In this document: positions 8,243 through 16,288 of the stretch, piece by piece
How the letters are laid out: each line of letters opens with the position of its first letter
How positions within the stretch are numbered: the first letter of the stretch is position 1
Origin: JAUVXJ01 sp034411995
GTDB lineage: Bacteria; Chloroflexota; Anaerolineae; UBA7937; B3-Chlor
DNA: 64,000 nt
Reading direction: 5' to 3'
NCBI GenBank assembly: GCA_034411995.1
Contig: DAOUME010000026.1
Coordinates: 186,001 to 250,000, forward strand
Position numbers and translations under genes: made by a program
The notes under the pieces: generated by a model
What the model saw: the letters and a program-made list of their open reading frames with translations, nothing else
Database searches by the model: none
Told to the model about the DNA's origin: nothing

Positions 8243-8821
8243 TCAGGCCAGATACAGCCTCCGTCCCAGGGCGACGACGGCGACCATCACCGGTTGGAGC
8301 AGTCTGTGCGCCCTGCCCACCACCCAGGCCGAGAACACCCCGGTCAACGCCCCCGCCACGATATCCAGTGGATAGTGGACGCCACAGTACACGCGAGCGA
8401 AGCCGAACAGCCCGGCGAGAACCCCCATCACCACCCCCAAGCGCCGATGCCTCTGCCAAGCCACCCCGGCGAAGGCAAAACCCACCGCCGCGGCGTTGCT
8501 GGGCAGGGAGGAATCTGAGGGCCGGTAGAAGAGAAGGTTAACCTCCTGCACGGAGAACGGCCTCGGGCGAATGTAGATCAGATTGCACAGCTTCACCAGG
8601 ACATTGGCCAGGAGGACCGCCAAGATCATGGAGACCACGGCTTTTTGATTGCGCTCCCGGAGTTCACCGTTGGCGCCCGAGAACCACAGGGCCGCCGCCA
8701 GCAGGCAGAGCGCTGTGGGCACGAAGTAGTCGTTGACCAGCAGGCGCATCAGGCCATCCAGCGCCGGCATGTGGCCGGCGAAACCGTTGATCAGATGGAA
8801 CAGGGTTATATCCAGACCCAC
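8243..8821 (-). CDS. PAP2 family phosphatase with altered second motif
   Basis: A 192-residue membrane protein with about five helices and PAP2 signatures. Motif 1 is KLCNLIYIRPRPF, and motif 3 is ARVYCGVHYPLD with its catalytic histidine. Motif 2, normally PSGH or PSNH, reads SLPSNAAAVGF, so the histidine that protonates the leaving group is alanine. PAP2 membrane members include undecaprenyl-diphosphate phosphatases (BcrC-like), which recycle the lipid carrier. With motif 2 changed, activity is uncertain. GTG 8821 is the start; it lies 8 bases past the stop of the upstream hydrolase-like gene, so the two are co-transcribed. Confidence 0.8.
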   Translation of the reverse strand: MGLDITLFHLINGFAGHMPALDGLMRLLVNDYFVPTALCLLAAALWFSGANGELRERNQKAVVSMILAVLLANVLVKLCNLIYIRPRPFSVQEVNLLFYRPSDSSLPSNAAAVGFAFAGVAWQRHRRLGVVMGVLAGLFGFARVYCGVHYPLDIVAGALTGVFSAWVVGRAHRLLQPVMVAVVALGRRLYLA

Positions 8822-8829
8822 AGCAAGAC

Positions 8830-9876
8830 CTACAGATGCTTCATGAACCAGGAGACGCTCAAGCTCAGGGCGTCTGCATGCCGGGCCAGCCCCTTCCGCC
8901 CCGCACCCTTCACCACCATGAGCTCTGCTCCTGCGGGTAGAGCCTGCCTTTCCACTCGCGCTGCCAGCCTGTCCCGCTCACCGTAGATCACGAGCAGAGG
9001 TCGCGAACCGAGGCCCGAGAGGTACTCTGACGCGGCCAGTTCAGCCACGAGCTGACCACCCTGGTGAGCACGATACCAACGGATAGCCTCCAGGTAGGAC
9101 ATCTCTCTCAACAGGTCGATACCCCGCCGCACGCTCGACGCAGAGAGCAGTGGAGAAAGGGCCACCACGGGCCCGACCTGCTGGTCAGAGGCAGCGGCTC
9201 GAAGCGCAAGATCCGCTCCCAGACCCACGCCCAGGAGGCCGACCCTCCGTGCGTCCACATCCTCTCGTCGCTCCAGGTGACCGACGGCCTGCGGAATCAT
9301 GGCCAGGACGTCCGGATACCGCCACAGGCGACCATCGGCCGCAGGCACGACCAGGGAAGCCAGACCCTTCCTGGCCAGCTCCGAGGCCAGACCGCTGACA
9401 GACTCCTCGCCCTCCAGCGGCCCCGGCACGAAACATACTGCGCGCCACGGTCCGTCACCCACCGCCGGATGATACAGGGCGCCCTCCCACAAACTGGTAG
9501 TGACGACCTCCTTCACTACGTAAGGGTTTCTGTCGTGAGCATCCCCAGTATAGAAAAGCCTGCCCACCAGCGAAGTGGCGACGATGCTGGTCACCAGAGC
9601 GCAGAGGAGGGCCAGAGACAAGAAGAACAGAAACTCGCTGCTGGCCGGACCAGGAGAGAAGATGTCCTCGGTTCTGGTACCGAAGAACCAGACACCAGCG
9701 AGCAGGATCAGCACCGCCCCCAGCAGGTAGCCCCACCCGGCTCTCGCGCCATCGCGCAGGATAGAGAACGCTCGAAAACCATAATAGGTGGCCAGGATCT
9801 GCCAGAAGCCCAGGCTAACGAAGAAGGCGAAAACGAAGAAGACGACACCGATGGTGATCTGTTCGTGAAACTCCAT
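8830..9876 (-). CDS. Membrane-anchored alpha/beta-hydrolase-like protein lacking the nucleophile serine
   Basis: A 348-residue protein with hydrophobic helices near residues 8-30, 48-66 and 82-105, followed by an alpha/beta-hydrolase fold (AVCFVPGPLEGEE, LVVPAADG, RRVGLLGVGLGADLALRA, PLLVIYGERDRL). The nucleophile elbow, normally GxSxG, reads GVGLG, so serine is replaced by glycine. An acid (ERDRL region) and a late histidine (GLARHADALS) are still present. It may be a non-catalytic, membrane-bound scaffold or a hydrolase with an unusual mechanism. It lies in an apparent operon with the PAP2 protein and the GT-C-like protein, which suggests an envelope role. No strong ribosome site precedes ATG 9876. 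Confidence 0.72.
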   Translation of the reverse strand: MEFHEQITIGVVFFVFAFFVSLGFWQILATYYGFRAFSILRDGARAGWGYLLGAVLILLAGVWFFGTRTEDIFSPGPASSEFLFFLSLALLCALVTSIVATSLVGRLFYTGDAHDRNPYVVKEVVTTSLWEGALYHPAVGDGPWRAVCFVPGPLEGEESVSGLASELARKGLASLVVPAADGRLWRYPDVLAMIPQAVGHLERREDVDARRVGLLGVGLGADLALRAAASDQQVGPVVALSPLLSASSVRRGIDLLREMSYLEAIRWYRAHQGGQLVAELAASEYLSGLGSRPLLVIYGERDRLAARVERQALPAGAELMVVKGAGRKGLARHADALSLSVSWFMKHL

Positions 9877-9947
9877 TGTCCAATGGTGTGGGATAAACCA
9901 CTCAAGTGGAGGCGAGCCAACTTGACTCTCGCCAGGTGCGCCCGCGG

Positions 9948-10253
9948 CTATCCGGGACCCACGGCGCGAGGCCTCCAGATCACACCCCGTTCCTCGATGC
10001 GGGTCCCGATACGAGCAGAGATCACAAACCCCTCCCGGGAACCGGACTCACAGTACCTGACCATGAGATACCGTCCGCCCACCATCCTCCGAATCGCCAC
10101 CTGGGTGTCCTGCCACCCGCGCAGAATGAAGTCAGGGCGCTCGATCGTGCCCAAGACATCGTCGCAACACGCGTTGGTGTGGGACCACCTCTCCGCGAGC
10201 AGACGAATGGGGATCCCGTTCACAGACACAGCCGTGTAGGAGAACTCCATCAT
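9948..10253 (-). CDS. Small conserved-looking protein, possible RelE/PBECR-like fold
   Basis: About 101 residues from ATG 10253, chosen because AAGGGG lies close upstream; an in-frame ATG at 10286 would add 11 residues. The pattern is reminiscent of small PBECR or RelE-like nuclease-fold proteins: ERWSHTNACCDDVLGTI, ERPDFILRG, then a strand with YLMVRYCESGSREGFVIS and a terminal GVIWRP. That comparison is from memory of the pattern only. No antitoxin-like partner is adjacent. It lies 71 bases upstream of the hydrolase-like gene on the same strand and may be part of that transcript. Confidence 0.55.
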   Translation of the reverse strand: MMEFSYTAVSVNGIPIRLLAERWSHTNACCDDVLGTIERPDFILRGWQDTQVAIRRMVGGRYLMVRYCESGSREGFVISARIGTRIEERGVIWRPRAVGPG

Positions 10254-10321
10254 CACTTCGCCCCTTGCCCGGTGTAGCCACGGCAATTATAGAGCTTTCC
10301 ACCGAACCCGCAACCATACTC

Positions 10322-11137
10322 TCACGAGAGGACAGGCTCGTAGATGTTGCCCTGCCGCTGAAACCTGACGTAGCACAGCCCCTCACTCGCCCTCGCTTCG
10401 ACGATGCTCTCCAGCAGCGACACCATCCTGGAATGGACCGCGGGATGAAGCGTCGTCATCTCCTTCTTGAAGCCGCGGTCGGCCTGAAGCCATTGTTCGT
10501 AGTTGGCGCAGTTCCCCAACGCGTAGCCGAAGAGATAGCCTTCGAGTCCACAGACGGTCAGCGGCAGGTCTATGGCCCGCACTGAATAGGGACAGAGACA
10601 CAGAATGACCTTGCTGAAGCGACCGTGGTCAGCGCTGGGGATCATCACGTCGCGGGCGATATCCAGGGCGGAGGTCATGACGTGCATGCAGGCTCCAGCC
10701 CTCAGGGCCAGAGTACCCAGCATCCTGACGTCACACCTCTGGCAAGCAGCGTGAGCGACCTGACCTCCCGTCGACAGATCTACGCCGTCCAGGTAGACAC
10801 AATCGTGGTTGGGTCGATGCGCGGGGCACATTGGCGCCAGCGGCTTCTGACAGAACCCCACCGCCACCAGCAGGCCCGTCTTCGCCTCGCGCAGGCCCCG
10901 CATGAATTCCTCCTCTGACCCCTCGAAGAGGAGGGTCACGTCGTGCCGGTCCTCGTGCTGGCGCTGGAACCTTCGGAGCCTCAATACCCCTTTCCAGGTC
11001 CGCAAGGGGTGTCGCAGCACGATCCTGTGGAGAAAGGTCAGGGCATACCGTCTTCTCAGGCTCCGGAAGGAGAAGTCCCACAGCCTGAAGCCGAGGAAAG
11101 AGGATGCGTCCAGGCGCGTGAGCACGTCATGCAGCAT
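10322..11137 (-). CDS. Cysteine-rich protein of unknown function
   Basis: A 271-residue soluble protein that I do not recognise with certainty. Residues 1-70 are basic and helical. Residues 95-230 carry ten or so cysteines in short clusters: VGFCQKPLAPMCPAHRPNHDC, AACQRCDVRM, GACMHV, LCLCPYS, TVCGLEGY and GNCANY. Such clusters suggest a metal or iron-sulfur centre, and the pattern faintly recalls the DUF116 family. The gene is divergent from the methyltransferase at 11217, with a 79-base shared intergenic region. It heads the minus-strand run that leads to the hydrolase-like, PAP2 and GT-C-like genes. Confidence 0.65.
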   Translation of the reverse strand: MLHDVLTRLDASSFLGFRLWDFSFRSLRRRYALTFLHRIVLRHPLRTWKGVLRLRRFQRQHEDRHDVTLLFEGSEEEFMRGLREAKTGLLVAVGFCQKPLAPMCPAHRPNHDCVYLDGVDLSTGGQVAHAACQRCDVRMLGTLALRAGACMHVMTSALDIARDVMIPSADHGRFSKVILCLCPYSVRAIDLPLTVCGLEGYLFGYALGNCANYEQWLQADRGFKKEMTTLHPAVHSRMVSLLESIVEARASEGLCYVRFQRQGNIYEPVLS

Positions 11138-11173
11138 CAGGTCTACCGCCCGTTCGTTCCAGCCCCGAAGCCA

Positions 11174-11202
11174 TTGCCGCCTCCGTTCCGGCGTGGTATA
11201 CT
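11174..11202 (+). promoter_or_regulatory. Promoter of the methyltransferase gene
   Basis: TTGCCG (11174-11179) and TATACT (11197-11202) are separated by 17 bases. Transcription should begin near 11209, leaving about 8 bases of leader before ATG 11217, so the message may be nearly leaderless. Confidence 0.6.
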
Positions 11203-11216
11203 CCCGGCAAGCGGTA

Positions 11217-11945
11217 ATGGGGCGTCTAATCGTGCGTAGCCAACAGGAGAGATATTACAACGCACTGTGGTCCAACAGCAAGGTTGTGGAGCCGTCCGCG
11301 TGGGCGCTCTGGGATACGATCAAGGCGTACACGGCCGGCAGTGGCCGGTTCCTGGAGATCGGCGCCGGCACCCGGCCTCGTATACCCATCGCCGATTCCT
11401 TCTTCCTGGATTTGAGCCCGCGGGCCATGGAAGCGCTCAGCAGGAGAGAGGCCCACTGCGCGGCAGGCTCGGCGGACGCCCTACCCTTCCCTGAGCAGTG
11501 CTTCGACCTGATCTGTGCCTTCGAGATCGTAGAGCACGTGCCGAACGACCGGGCAGTGCTCCTGGAGGCCAGGCGGGTGCTCAAAGATGGACACCGGTTC
11601 GTCTTCTCAGTGCCTCTGCACATGGCCTACTGGAGCAGACACGATGAGCTCGCCGGACACGTCCGTCGCTACGATCCTTCAGAGCTGGATTCTCTGCTGG
11701 GGCAATGCGGTCTCCCCATCGAGAAGTATTATGTCACCTTCTCGCCCCGCAACTCCTGGTACCGGAACGGGAGCGCCTTCCTGGCCAGCAGGTTCTGGAG
11801 GCTGGGCGTAGCCCTGGAGGAAAGTCTGGCTCTACCCTTCTACTGCTGGCTCGACAGGCAGAGGGGCATCGTGTGGAAAGAAGGCCACTTCGCAGAGCAC
11901 ACGCGCCGGGCCAACAACGTGATCATCGTTTGCCGGAAGAGCTAG
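11217..11945 (+). CDS. Class I SAM-dependent methyltransferase
   Basis: A 242-residue protein with the class I methyltransferase fold. FLEIGAGTRPRIP is motif I (SAM-binding loop), FLDLSP the acidic strand 2 end, SADALPFPEQCFDLI motif II/III and FEIVEHVPNDRAVLLEA the methyltransferase-11-type helix. RYDPSELDSLLGQCG is the usual strand 6 region. The methyl acceptor is unknown. The reading frame is open further upstream, but ATG 11217 lies just downstream of the promoter; GTG 11232 is an alternative. The gene is convergent with the aminotransferase gene and alone in its transcription unit. Confidence 0.82.
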   Translation: MGRLIVRSQQERYYNALWSNSKVVEPSAWALWDTIKAYTAGSGRFLEIGAGTRPRIPIADSFFLDLSPRAMEALSRREAHCAAGSADALPFPEQCFDLICAFEIVEHVPNDRAVLLEARRVLKDGHRFVFSVPLHMAYWSRHDELAGHVRRYDPSELDSLLGQCGLPIEKYYVTFSPRNSWYRNGSAFLASRFWRLGVALEESLALPFYCWLDRQRGIVWKEGHFAEHTRRANNVIIVCRKS

Positions 11946-11957
11946 AGGGTAGCCCGC

Positions 11958-13304
11958 CTAGCCAGCGCCCTCGGCTTCCGTGAGCGCCTCCTCGAAGATA
12001 GCCAGGCCCTCATCCACCGTCTCCGCATCGATGTTCAAGGCGGGCATGAAACGTACGGTGCTGGCCCCACAGCCCAGCAGCAGCAAGCCCTTCCTGAAGG
12101 CCCTGTCGATCACGTCGCTGCGCAGCTCGGAAGCAGGATCCCTGGTCTGACGATCCTGGACCAATTCCACCCCGATCACCAGGCCCAGGCCCCGCACGTC
12201 GCCGATGCAAGTGTGCCGGGTCTGCATCTGCCCTACCGCATCCAGCACACGCTTTCCCATCCTGGCCGCGTTCTCCACCAAGCCTTCCTCTTCGATGACC
12301 CGTATGGTCGCGGAGGCAGCGGCGCAGGAAACGGGGTTGCCGCCGAAGGTGGTGCCATGCGCCCCGAGAGGCCAGTCCATCAGCTCCTTCCTGGCCACCA
12401 TCGCCCCCAGGGGCATTCCGGAGGCGATGCCCTTGGCGATGAGGGTGATGTCTGGCGCCACTCCCCAGTGTTCGATGGAGAACCATTTGCCGGTGCGCCC
12501 CATACCCATCTGTATCTCATCCGCTACGAAGAGGATGCCCCACCGCTCCGCCAACTCCTTCAACCGAGCATGGTAGCCCGGCGGTGGGACCACGTATCCC
12601 CCCTCACCCTGGATCGGTTCCACGAAGATGGCCGCCACCTCATCTCCCGGCACCAGTTGCTTGAAGAGGGTCTCTTCGATGTAATCCACGCAGTGGAGAT
12701 CGCACGATGGGTACTCCAGGTTGTAGGCGCAGCGATAGCAGTACCCGTAGGGGATATGGGTCACGCCCGGCAACAGGGGGGCAAAGCCCCTGCGCTGCAC
12801 CACCTTGCTCGCCGTGAGGGAAAGGGCGCCCAGCGTTCGCCCATGAAAGGAGCCCAGGAAGGCCAGAAACCTTGGCCGTCCACTGTGGAAACGAGCCAGC
12901 TTCAGGGCGGCCTCCACTGTTTCCGCGCCTGAATTGGTGAAGAACAGTTGCTTGGGAGAATCGCCTGGCACTAGAGAGTTGAGCTTCTCGGCCAGCTCGA
13001 TCTGGACCGCGTAGTAGAAATCGGTGCCGGCCATGTGGATGAACCTGGCTGCCTGCTCCTGGATGGCTTTCACCACCTGGGGATGAGCGTGTCCCGTCGC
13101 CGCGACGGCGACACCCGCGTTGAAGTCGATATACCTGTTTCCGTCTACGTCCCAGGCCAACGACCCTTCCCCGCGGGCCATGACAAAGGGGTAGGCCCGC
13201 GTGTAGGAAGGCGAGACTGCAGCCTGATCCCGGGCAACATAATCCCGGGCGATAGGGCCCGGGACTTCAGTACTCAGATCAACCAGCTTAGGAACGTGCA
13301 TCAC
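11958..13304 (-). CDS. Class III aminotransferase (4-aminobutyrate/ornithine type)
   Basis: A 448-residue PLP enzyme of fold type I, class III. Visible motifs are NSGAETVEAALKLAR (phosphate-binding), SFHGRTLGALSLT, the PLP-ring aspartate in FVADEIQMGMGRTG and the Schiff-base lysine in LIAKGIASGMPLGA. A cysteine-rich insert, GYCYRCAYNLEYPSCDLHC, is typical of archaeal-like omega-aminotransferase and racemase members. It transfers an amino group to 2-oxoglutarate or another oxoacid; the donor is not determined. It is the last gene of an operon with ferredoxin, AOR and a MoaD-like protein (32-base gap). This suggests that its carbonyl product, possibly an aldehyde such as succinate semialdehyde, is oxidised by the AOR. 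Confidence 0.88.
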   Translation of the reverse strand: MMHVPKLVDLSTEVPGPIARDYVARDQAAVSPSYTRAYPFVMARGEGSLAWDVDGNRYIDFNAGVAVAATGHAHPQVVKAIQEQAARFIHMAGTDFYYAVQIELAEKLNSLVPGDSPKQLFFTNSGAETVEAALKLARFHSGRPRFLAFLGSFHGRTLGALSLTASKVVQRRGFAPLLPGVTHIPYGYCYRCAYNLEYPSCDLHCVDYIEETLFKQLVPGDEVAAIFVEPIQGEGGYVVPPPGYHARLKELAERWGILFVADEIQMGMGRTGKWFSIEHWGVAPDITLIAKGIASGMPLGAMVARKELMDWPLGAHGTTFGGNPVSCAAASATIRVIEEEGLVENAARMGKRVLDAVGQMQTRHTCIGDVRGLGLVIGVELVQDRQTRDPASELRSDVIDRAFRKGLLLLGCGASTVRFMPALNIDAETVDEGLAIFEEALTEAEGAG

Positions 13305-13336
13305 GAGCCTCCACGAGAATCATTCTAGCGGTGCCA

Positions 13337-13567
13337 TCATCCCCCACCCACTATGGGCACCAGCTTCACCTTGTCGCCGGGCTGAAGCGGGTGATCCTTG
13401 GACTTCTGGCGGCCGTTCACCATGACCATGGCCACCAGATTCGGGTTGAGACCCAGCTCCTCCAGCACTTCCCGGACGGTCTGTCCAGGCTTGATGGTGA
13501 GCGATGCGTGGGCAGGGCCGTATTCTTTCAGCAGTCCAACCAGGGTCAGATCGACGTTCTCGTCCAC
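13337..13567 (-). CDS. MoaD/ThiS-like sulfur carrier protein
   Basis: A 76-residue beta-grasp protein ending in VPIVGGG, so it has the C-terminal diglycine that is adenylated and thiocarboxylated in MoaD and ThiS. Residues 20-60 (SLTIKPGQTVREVLEELG, VAMVMVNG) fit the ubiquitin-like fold. Its position 28 bases after the AOR gene indicates a role in tungstopterin or molybdopterin supply for that enzyme. Dedicated small MoaD-like proteins are often found beside AOR genes. Confidence 0.85.
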   Translation of the reverse strand: MDENVDLTLVGLLKEYGPAHASLTIKPGQTVREVLEELGLNPNLVAMVMVNGRQKSKDHPLQPGDKVKLVPIVGGG

Positions 13568-13595
13568 CTCTGCCCTTCGATACTCCAGGCGCCAA

Positions 13596-15422
13596 TCACA
13601 CCTTCACGAAGTCGAGACCCAGTTCGTCCAGCTTCTGCCGGGTGGGGATGCCGTTCTGGTCCCAGCCCCGCTGTTCGTAGTACATATCCAGGAGCTTCTC
13701 CACGTTCTCTTTGGAGACGACCTTGCCCTTGCTGGGGCCCGTGGGCGTGGGGTCCGTGTACCAGCGGACCGGTGGGTAGTCCCACTCCCGGCCGAAGCCG
13801 GGCTGCTCCCTCACCCAGAACGCCCTGGTCAGGTTCCATACGCGCTCGGCGACGTGGGTCAAGTCTTCCCAGGAACGGTCCACGCCGGTGATGGCCTTCA
13901 TCGCCGGGACGTAGTAATCCAGGGGCATGCCCAGTTCCACCCACTGGAGCCGGCAAGCGCCCAGGCAATCGATCAACGGGCGGATGTGCTGGAGCTCGAT
14001 GACCTTGGCCGCCTTGTCCGGCGTGACGGCATCGCGGCCTACCTGCATGTCGTAGGTGATCGCCCACGCCCGGTTGTGATGCGCGCCGATGTCGGCCGTC
14101 ATGTAGGCAAGCATCATCGCGGGAGCATCGCGCGATTCGTATCCGCTGATCTCCAACCCTTTGATCTGCATGGCGAAATCGCTGCTGCCCCCACCGAAGA
14201 CTTGCGCCGCGTGCCGCACCCCCTCAGCCAGCACATCGCCGATGCCCTCGCGCCTGGCGATCTTCTTGACCAAGTCGAAAACGGCTTCGGAGTCTCCGAA
14301 GCTCAGCACCAGCCCATCGGTGTCCTCCGTGGTGATGATCCCCTTCTCGAAGCACTCCGTAGCGAAGGCGATCACGTTCCCGGTGGAGATGGTGTCTACG
14401 CCCAACTCGTCACACAGATAGTTGGCGTAGGCCACGTCTTCTATGTCACCGACGCCGACATCCGTCCCCAGAAAAGCGGCCGTCTCGTACTCGGGACCTT
14501 CCACGTGGACGTCCCATTTCTTGGTATAGGAGTACTTCCCGCAGGCGCACGGACAGCCGAAGCAGGCTTTGTCTGTGACGACGATCCGCTCGCGCATGTA
14601 CTCGCCCGTCATCTTACTCATGTCTTCGAAATGCCCGGTCTGGAAGTTGCGCGTAGGGAACGAGCCCCACTCATTCGAGGGGACGTTCACACCAGCGGTC
14701 CCCAGTCGGACCCACACGTCCCACGCGTCGCTAGCCTTGCAGACATCGAACATCTCCCGCCCCACGCGACGGAACTCACCGACGTCTGCCACGGGGATAC
14801 TCTTCCGACCCCGGACCGCGATGGCCTTCAACTTCTTCGAGCCCATGACCGTCCCCACGCCGGCGCGCCCGGCCTGGCGGCCAAAGTCGTGGCAGATGCA
14901 TCCGAATTTCACCAGGTTCTCGGCACCCGGACCAATGAGCGCGATCTGGAAATCCTCCCCCAGCTCCTTCTTCAGAGCCGTTTCAGCGGTGATGGCGCCC
15001 TGCCCCCAATAGGCTCCGGCATCGCGCAGCTCCACCGTCTCCTCGTCGATGAACAGATACACAGGCTCGGGAGAAATCCCTTCTACGATGAACAGATCAT
15101 AGCCAGCGTACTTCATCTCCGCGCTGAACAACCCACCCACGTTGCTATCAGCATAGCCACCTGTCGCTGGCGACTTGGCCGCGAACGTGGTCTTGCCAGA
15201 CCCTGGAATCAGCAGCCCTGATATCGGTCCGGCTGCCACCACCAGCTTGTTGCCCTCGCTCAGCGGATCGATACCCTTTTCCAACTCCGAGTAGAGGACT
15301 TTGGCTGCGAAGCCCCGCCCCCCTAGATAGTCTCTCGCCAGCTCGGGGTCGAGTCCCGTCTTCTCGACACTCCCCCGGCTCAGGTTCACCCTCAATACTT
15401 GTCCGCCGTATCCGTTCAACAT
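13596..15422 (-). CDS. Aldehyde ferredoxin oxidoreductase family protein
   Basis: A 608-residue enzyme of the tungsten-dependent AOR family. The N-terminus MLNGYGGQVLRVNLSRG and the pterin-binding stretch FAAKSPATGGYADSNVGG are characteristic. The [4Fe-4S] cluster ligands are in CFGCPCACGKYSYT, with the fourth cysteine probably in CLGACRLQW. The family oxidises aldehydes to acids and passes electrons to ferredoxin. Length is normal and the frame intact. A ferredoxin is encoded upstream and a MoaD-like protein plus aminotransferase downstream, forming one transcription unit. The substrate is probably an aldehyde from amino acid metabolism, by context only. ATG 15422 follows a GGGGGG run. Confidence 0.92.
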   Translation of the reverse strand: MLNGYGGQVLRVNLSRGSVEKTGLDPELARDYLGGRGFAAKVLYSELEKGIDPLSEGNKLVVAAGPISGLLIPGSGKTTFAAKSPATGGYADSNVGGLFSAEMKYAGYDLFIVEGISPEPVYLFIDEETVELRDAGAYWGQGAITAETALKKELGEDFQIALIGPGAENLVKFGCICHDFGRQAGRAGVGTVMGSKKLKAIAVRGRKSIPVADVGEFRRVGREMFDVCKASDAWDVWVRLGTAGVNVPSNEWGSFPTRNFQTGHFEDMSKMTGEYMRERIVVTDKACFGCPCACGKYSYTKKWDVHVEGPEYETAAFLGTDVGVGDIEDVAYANYLCDELGVDTISTGNVIAFATECFEKGIITTEDTDGLVLSFGDSEAVFDLVKKIARREGIGDVLAEGVRHAAQVFGGGSSDFAMQIKGLEISGYESRDAPAMMLAYMTADIGAHHNRAWAITYDMQVGRDAVTPDKAAKVIELQHIRPLIDCLGACRLQWVELGMPLDYYVPAMKAITGVDRSWEDLTHVAERVWNLTRAFWVREQPGFGREWDYPPVRWYTDPTPTGPSKGKVVSKENVEKLLDMYYEQRGWDQNGIPTRQKLDELGLDFVKV

Positions 15423-15566
15423 TATCTCATCCCCCCTGAGAGCGTTTCCCTAGCTTTGGCCATGTGCCGTATCTACACGCCGGGCGCCCTACTCACTGGC
15501 CCAGCCCCCGTCTCTTACCGCGACAGGGCCGGCTTACCCGGGCCCTTCTCCCTGCCTGGTCCCCTG

Positions 15567-15950
15567 CTACTCCACGTACAGCGCCCCGTAAGCGCAGAAA
15601 TGCACACATTCCTCGCACAGATCGCATTCAAAGGGTTCCTCCTGGTTTGGGTGAGTGAAGACCACGTTCTCGGGGCACACCTCCACACACTCCAGGCACC
15701 CGGTGCACTCCTCGGCCTCGATGTAATAAGCGCCCTTCTCGTTCTGGACTATGGCCCCCACTGGGCACGCCTCAGCACACTCCCCACACTGAGTGCACGT
15801 GCGTACCTCGAAGACCCCCGGATCGGGGAACCTGGGGTCTATAGCCAGACACGACTTCTTGGGGTTATTCTCCTGGAAGTGATAGAGAGAACACGCTAGC
15901 TGACAGAGCCTGCAACCCGTACACTTCGTACTATCAGCCCTCAGAAACAT
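15567..15950 (-). CDS. Polyferredoxin-like 4Fe-4S protein, electron partner of the AOR
   Basis: About 127 residues with four cysteine groups: CTGCRLCQLAC near the N-terminus, CTQCGECAEACP, CTGCLECVEVCP and CDLCEECVHFC. These give an estimated three to four [4Fe-4S] clusters. The layout is that of the HycB/AOR-associated electron transfer subunits. ATG 15950 is preferred because GGGAGG lies 5 bases upstream; the GTG at 15956 would overlap that ribosome site. It is the first gene of the operon and carries the promoter at 15998-16026. Confidence 0.9.
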   Translation of the reverse strand: MFLRADSTKCTGCRLCQLACSLYHFQENNPKKSCLAIDPRFPDPGVFEVRTCTQCGECAEACPVGAIVQNEKGAYYIEAEECTGCLECVEVCPENVVFTHPNQEEPFECDLCEECVHFCAYGALYVE

Positions 15951-15997
15951 CGCCACCTCCCTTGGCTACGCTTGTCAGGTCCACGGTCGCAACGGCA

Positions 15998-16026
15998 AGG
16001 ATATCCGAACCTCCGCCGCATGTCAA
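15998..16026 (-). promoter_or_regulatory. Promoter of the ferredoxin-AOR operon
   Basis: On the minus strand TTGACA (16026-16021) and TATCCT (16003-15998) are 17 bases apart, about 48 bases upstream of the ferredoxin start. The remainder of the 338-base space up to 16289 shows no convincing gene. Confidence 0.7.
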
Positions 16027-16288
16027 GAAGAGGTACATCATATCTGATATTCCGCACAAGAAGCGGGCTCAGAAAGGGTGACCGTGAGCGCCGGCTCGCT
16101 CAGATGGCACCCGACGGCGGCGGATGACCACCACTCGGGGCGGAACATCTCCTTTGGTCCGTCCACGAGGGGCCGAATGAGGGCTCTCTGCCACACCCTC
16201 TTGGCCGTGACCCACACCCCTTCCTCAAGGGCGTAGAAAAGAGCGGCGAGAGGCAGGCAGGCGCTGTCCTGCCGGGCCCGACCACGCG

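Noticed and set aside
10902..11216. Upstream in-frame extension of the methyltransferase
   Set aside because: It lies antisense to the cysteine-rich gene, upstream of the mapped promoter, and has no domain signal.
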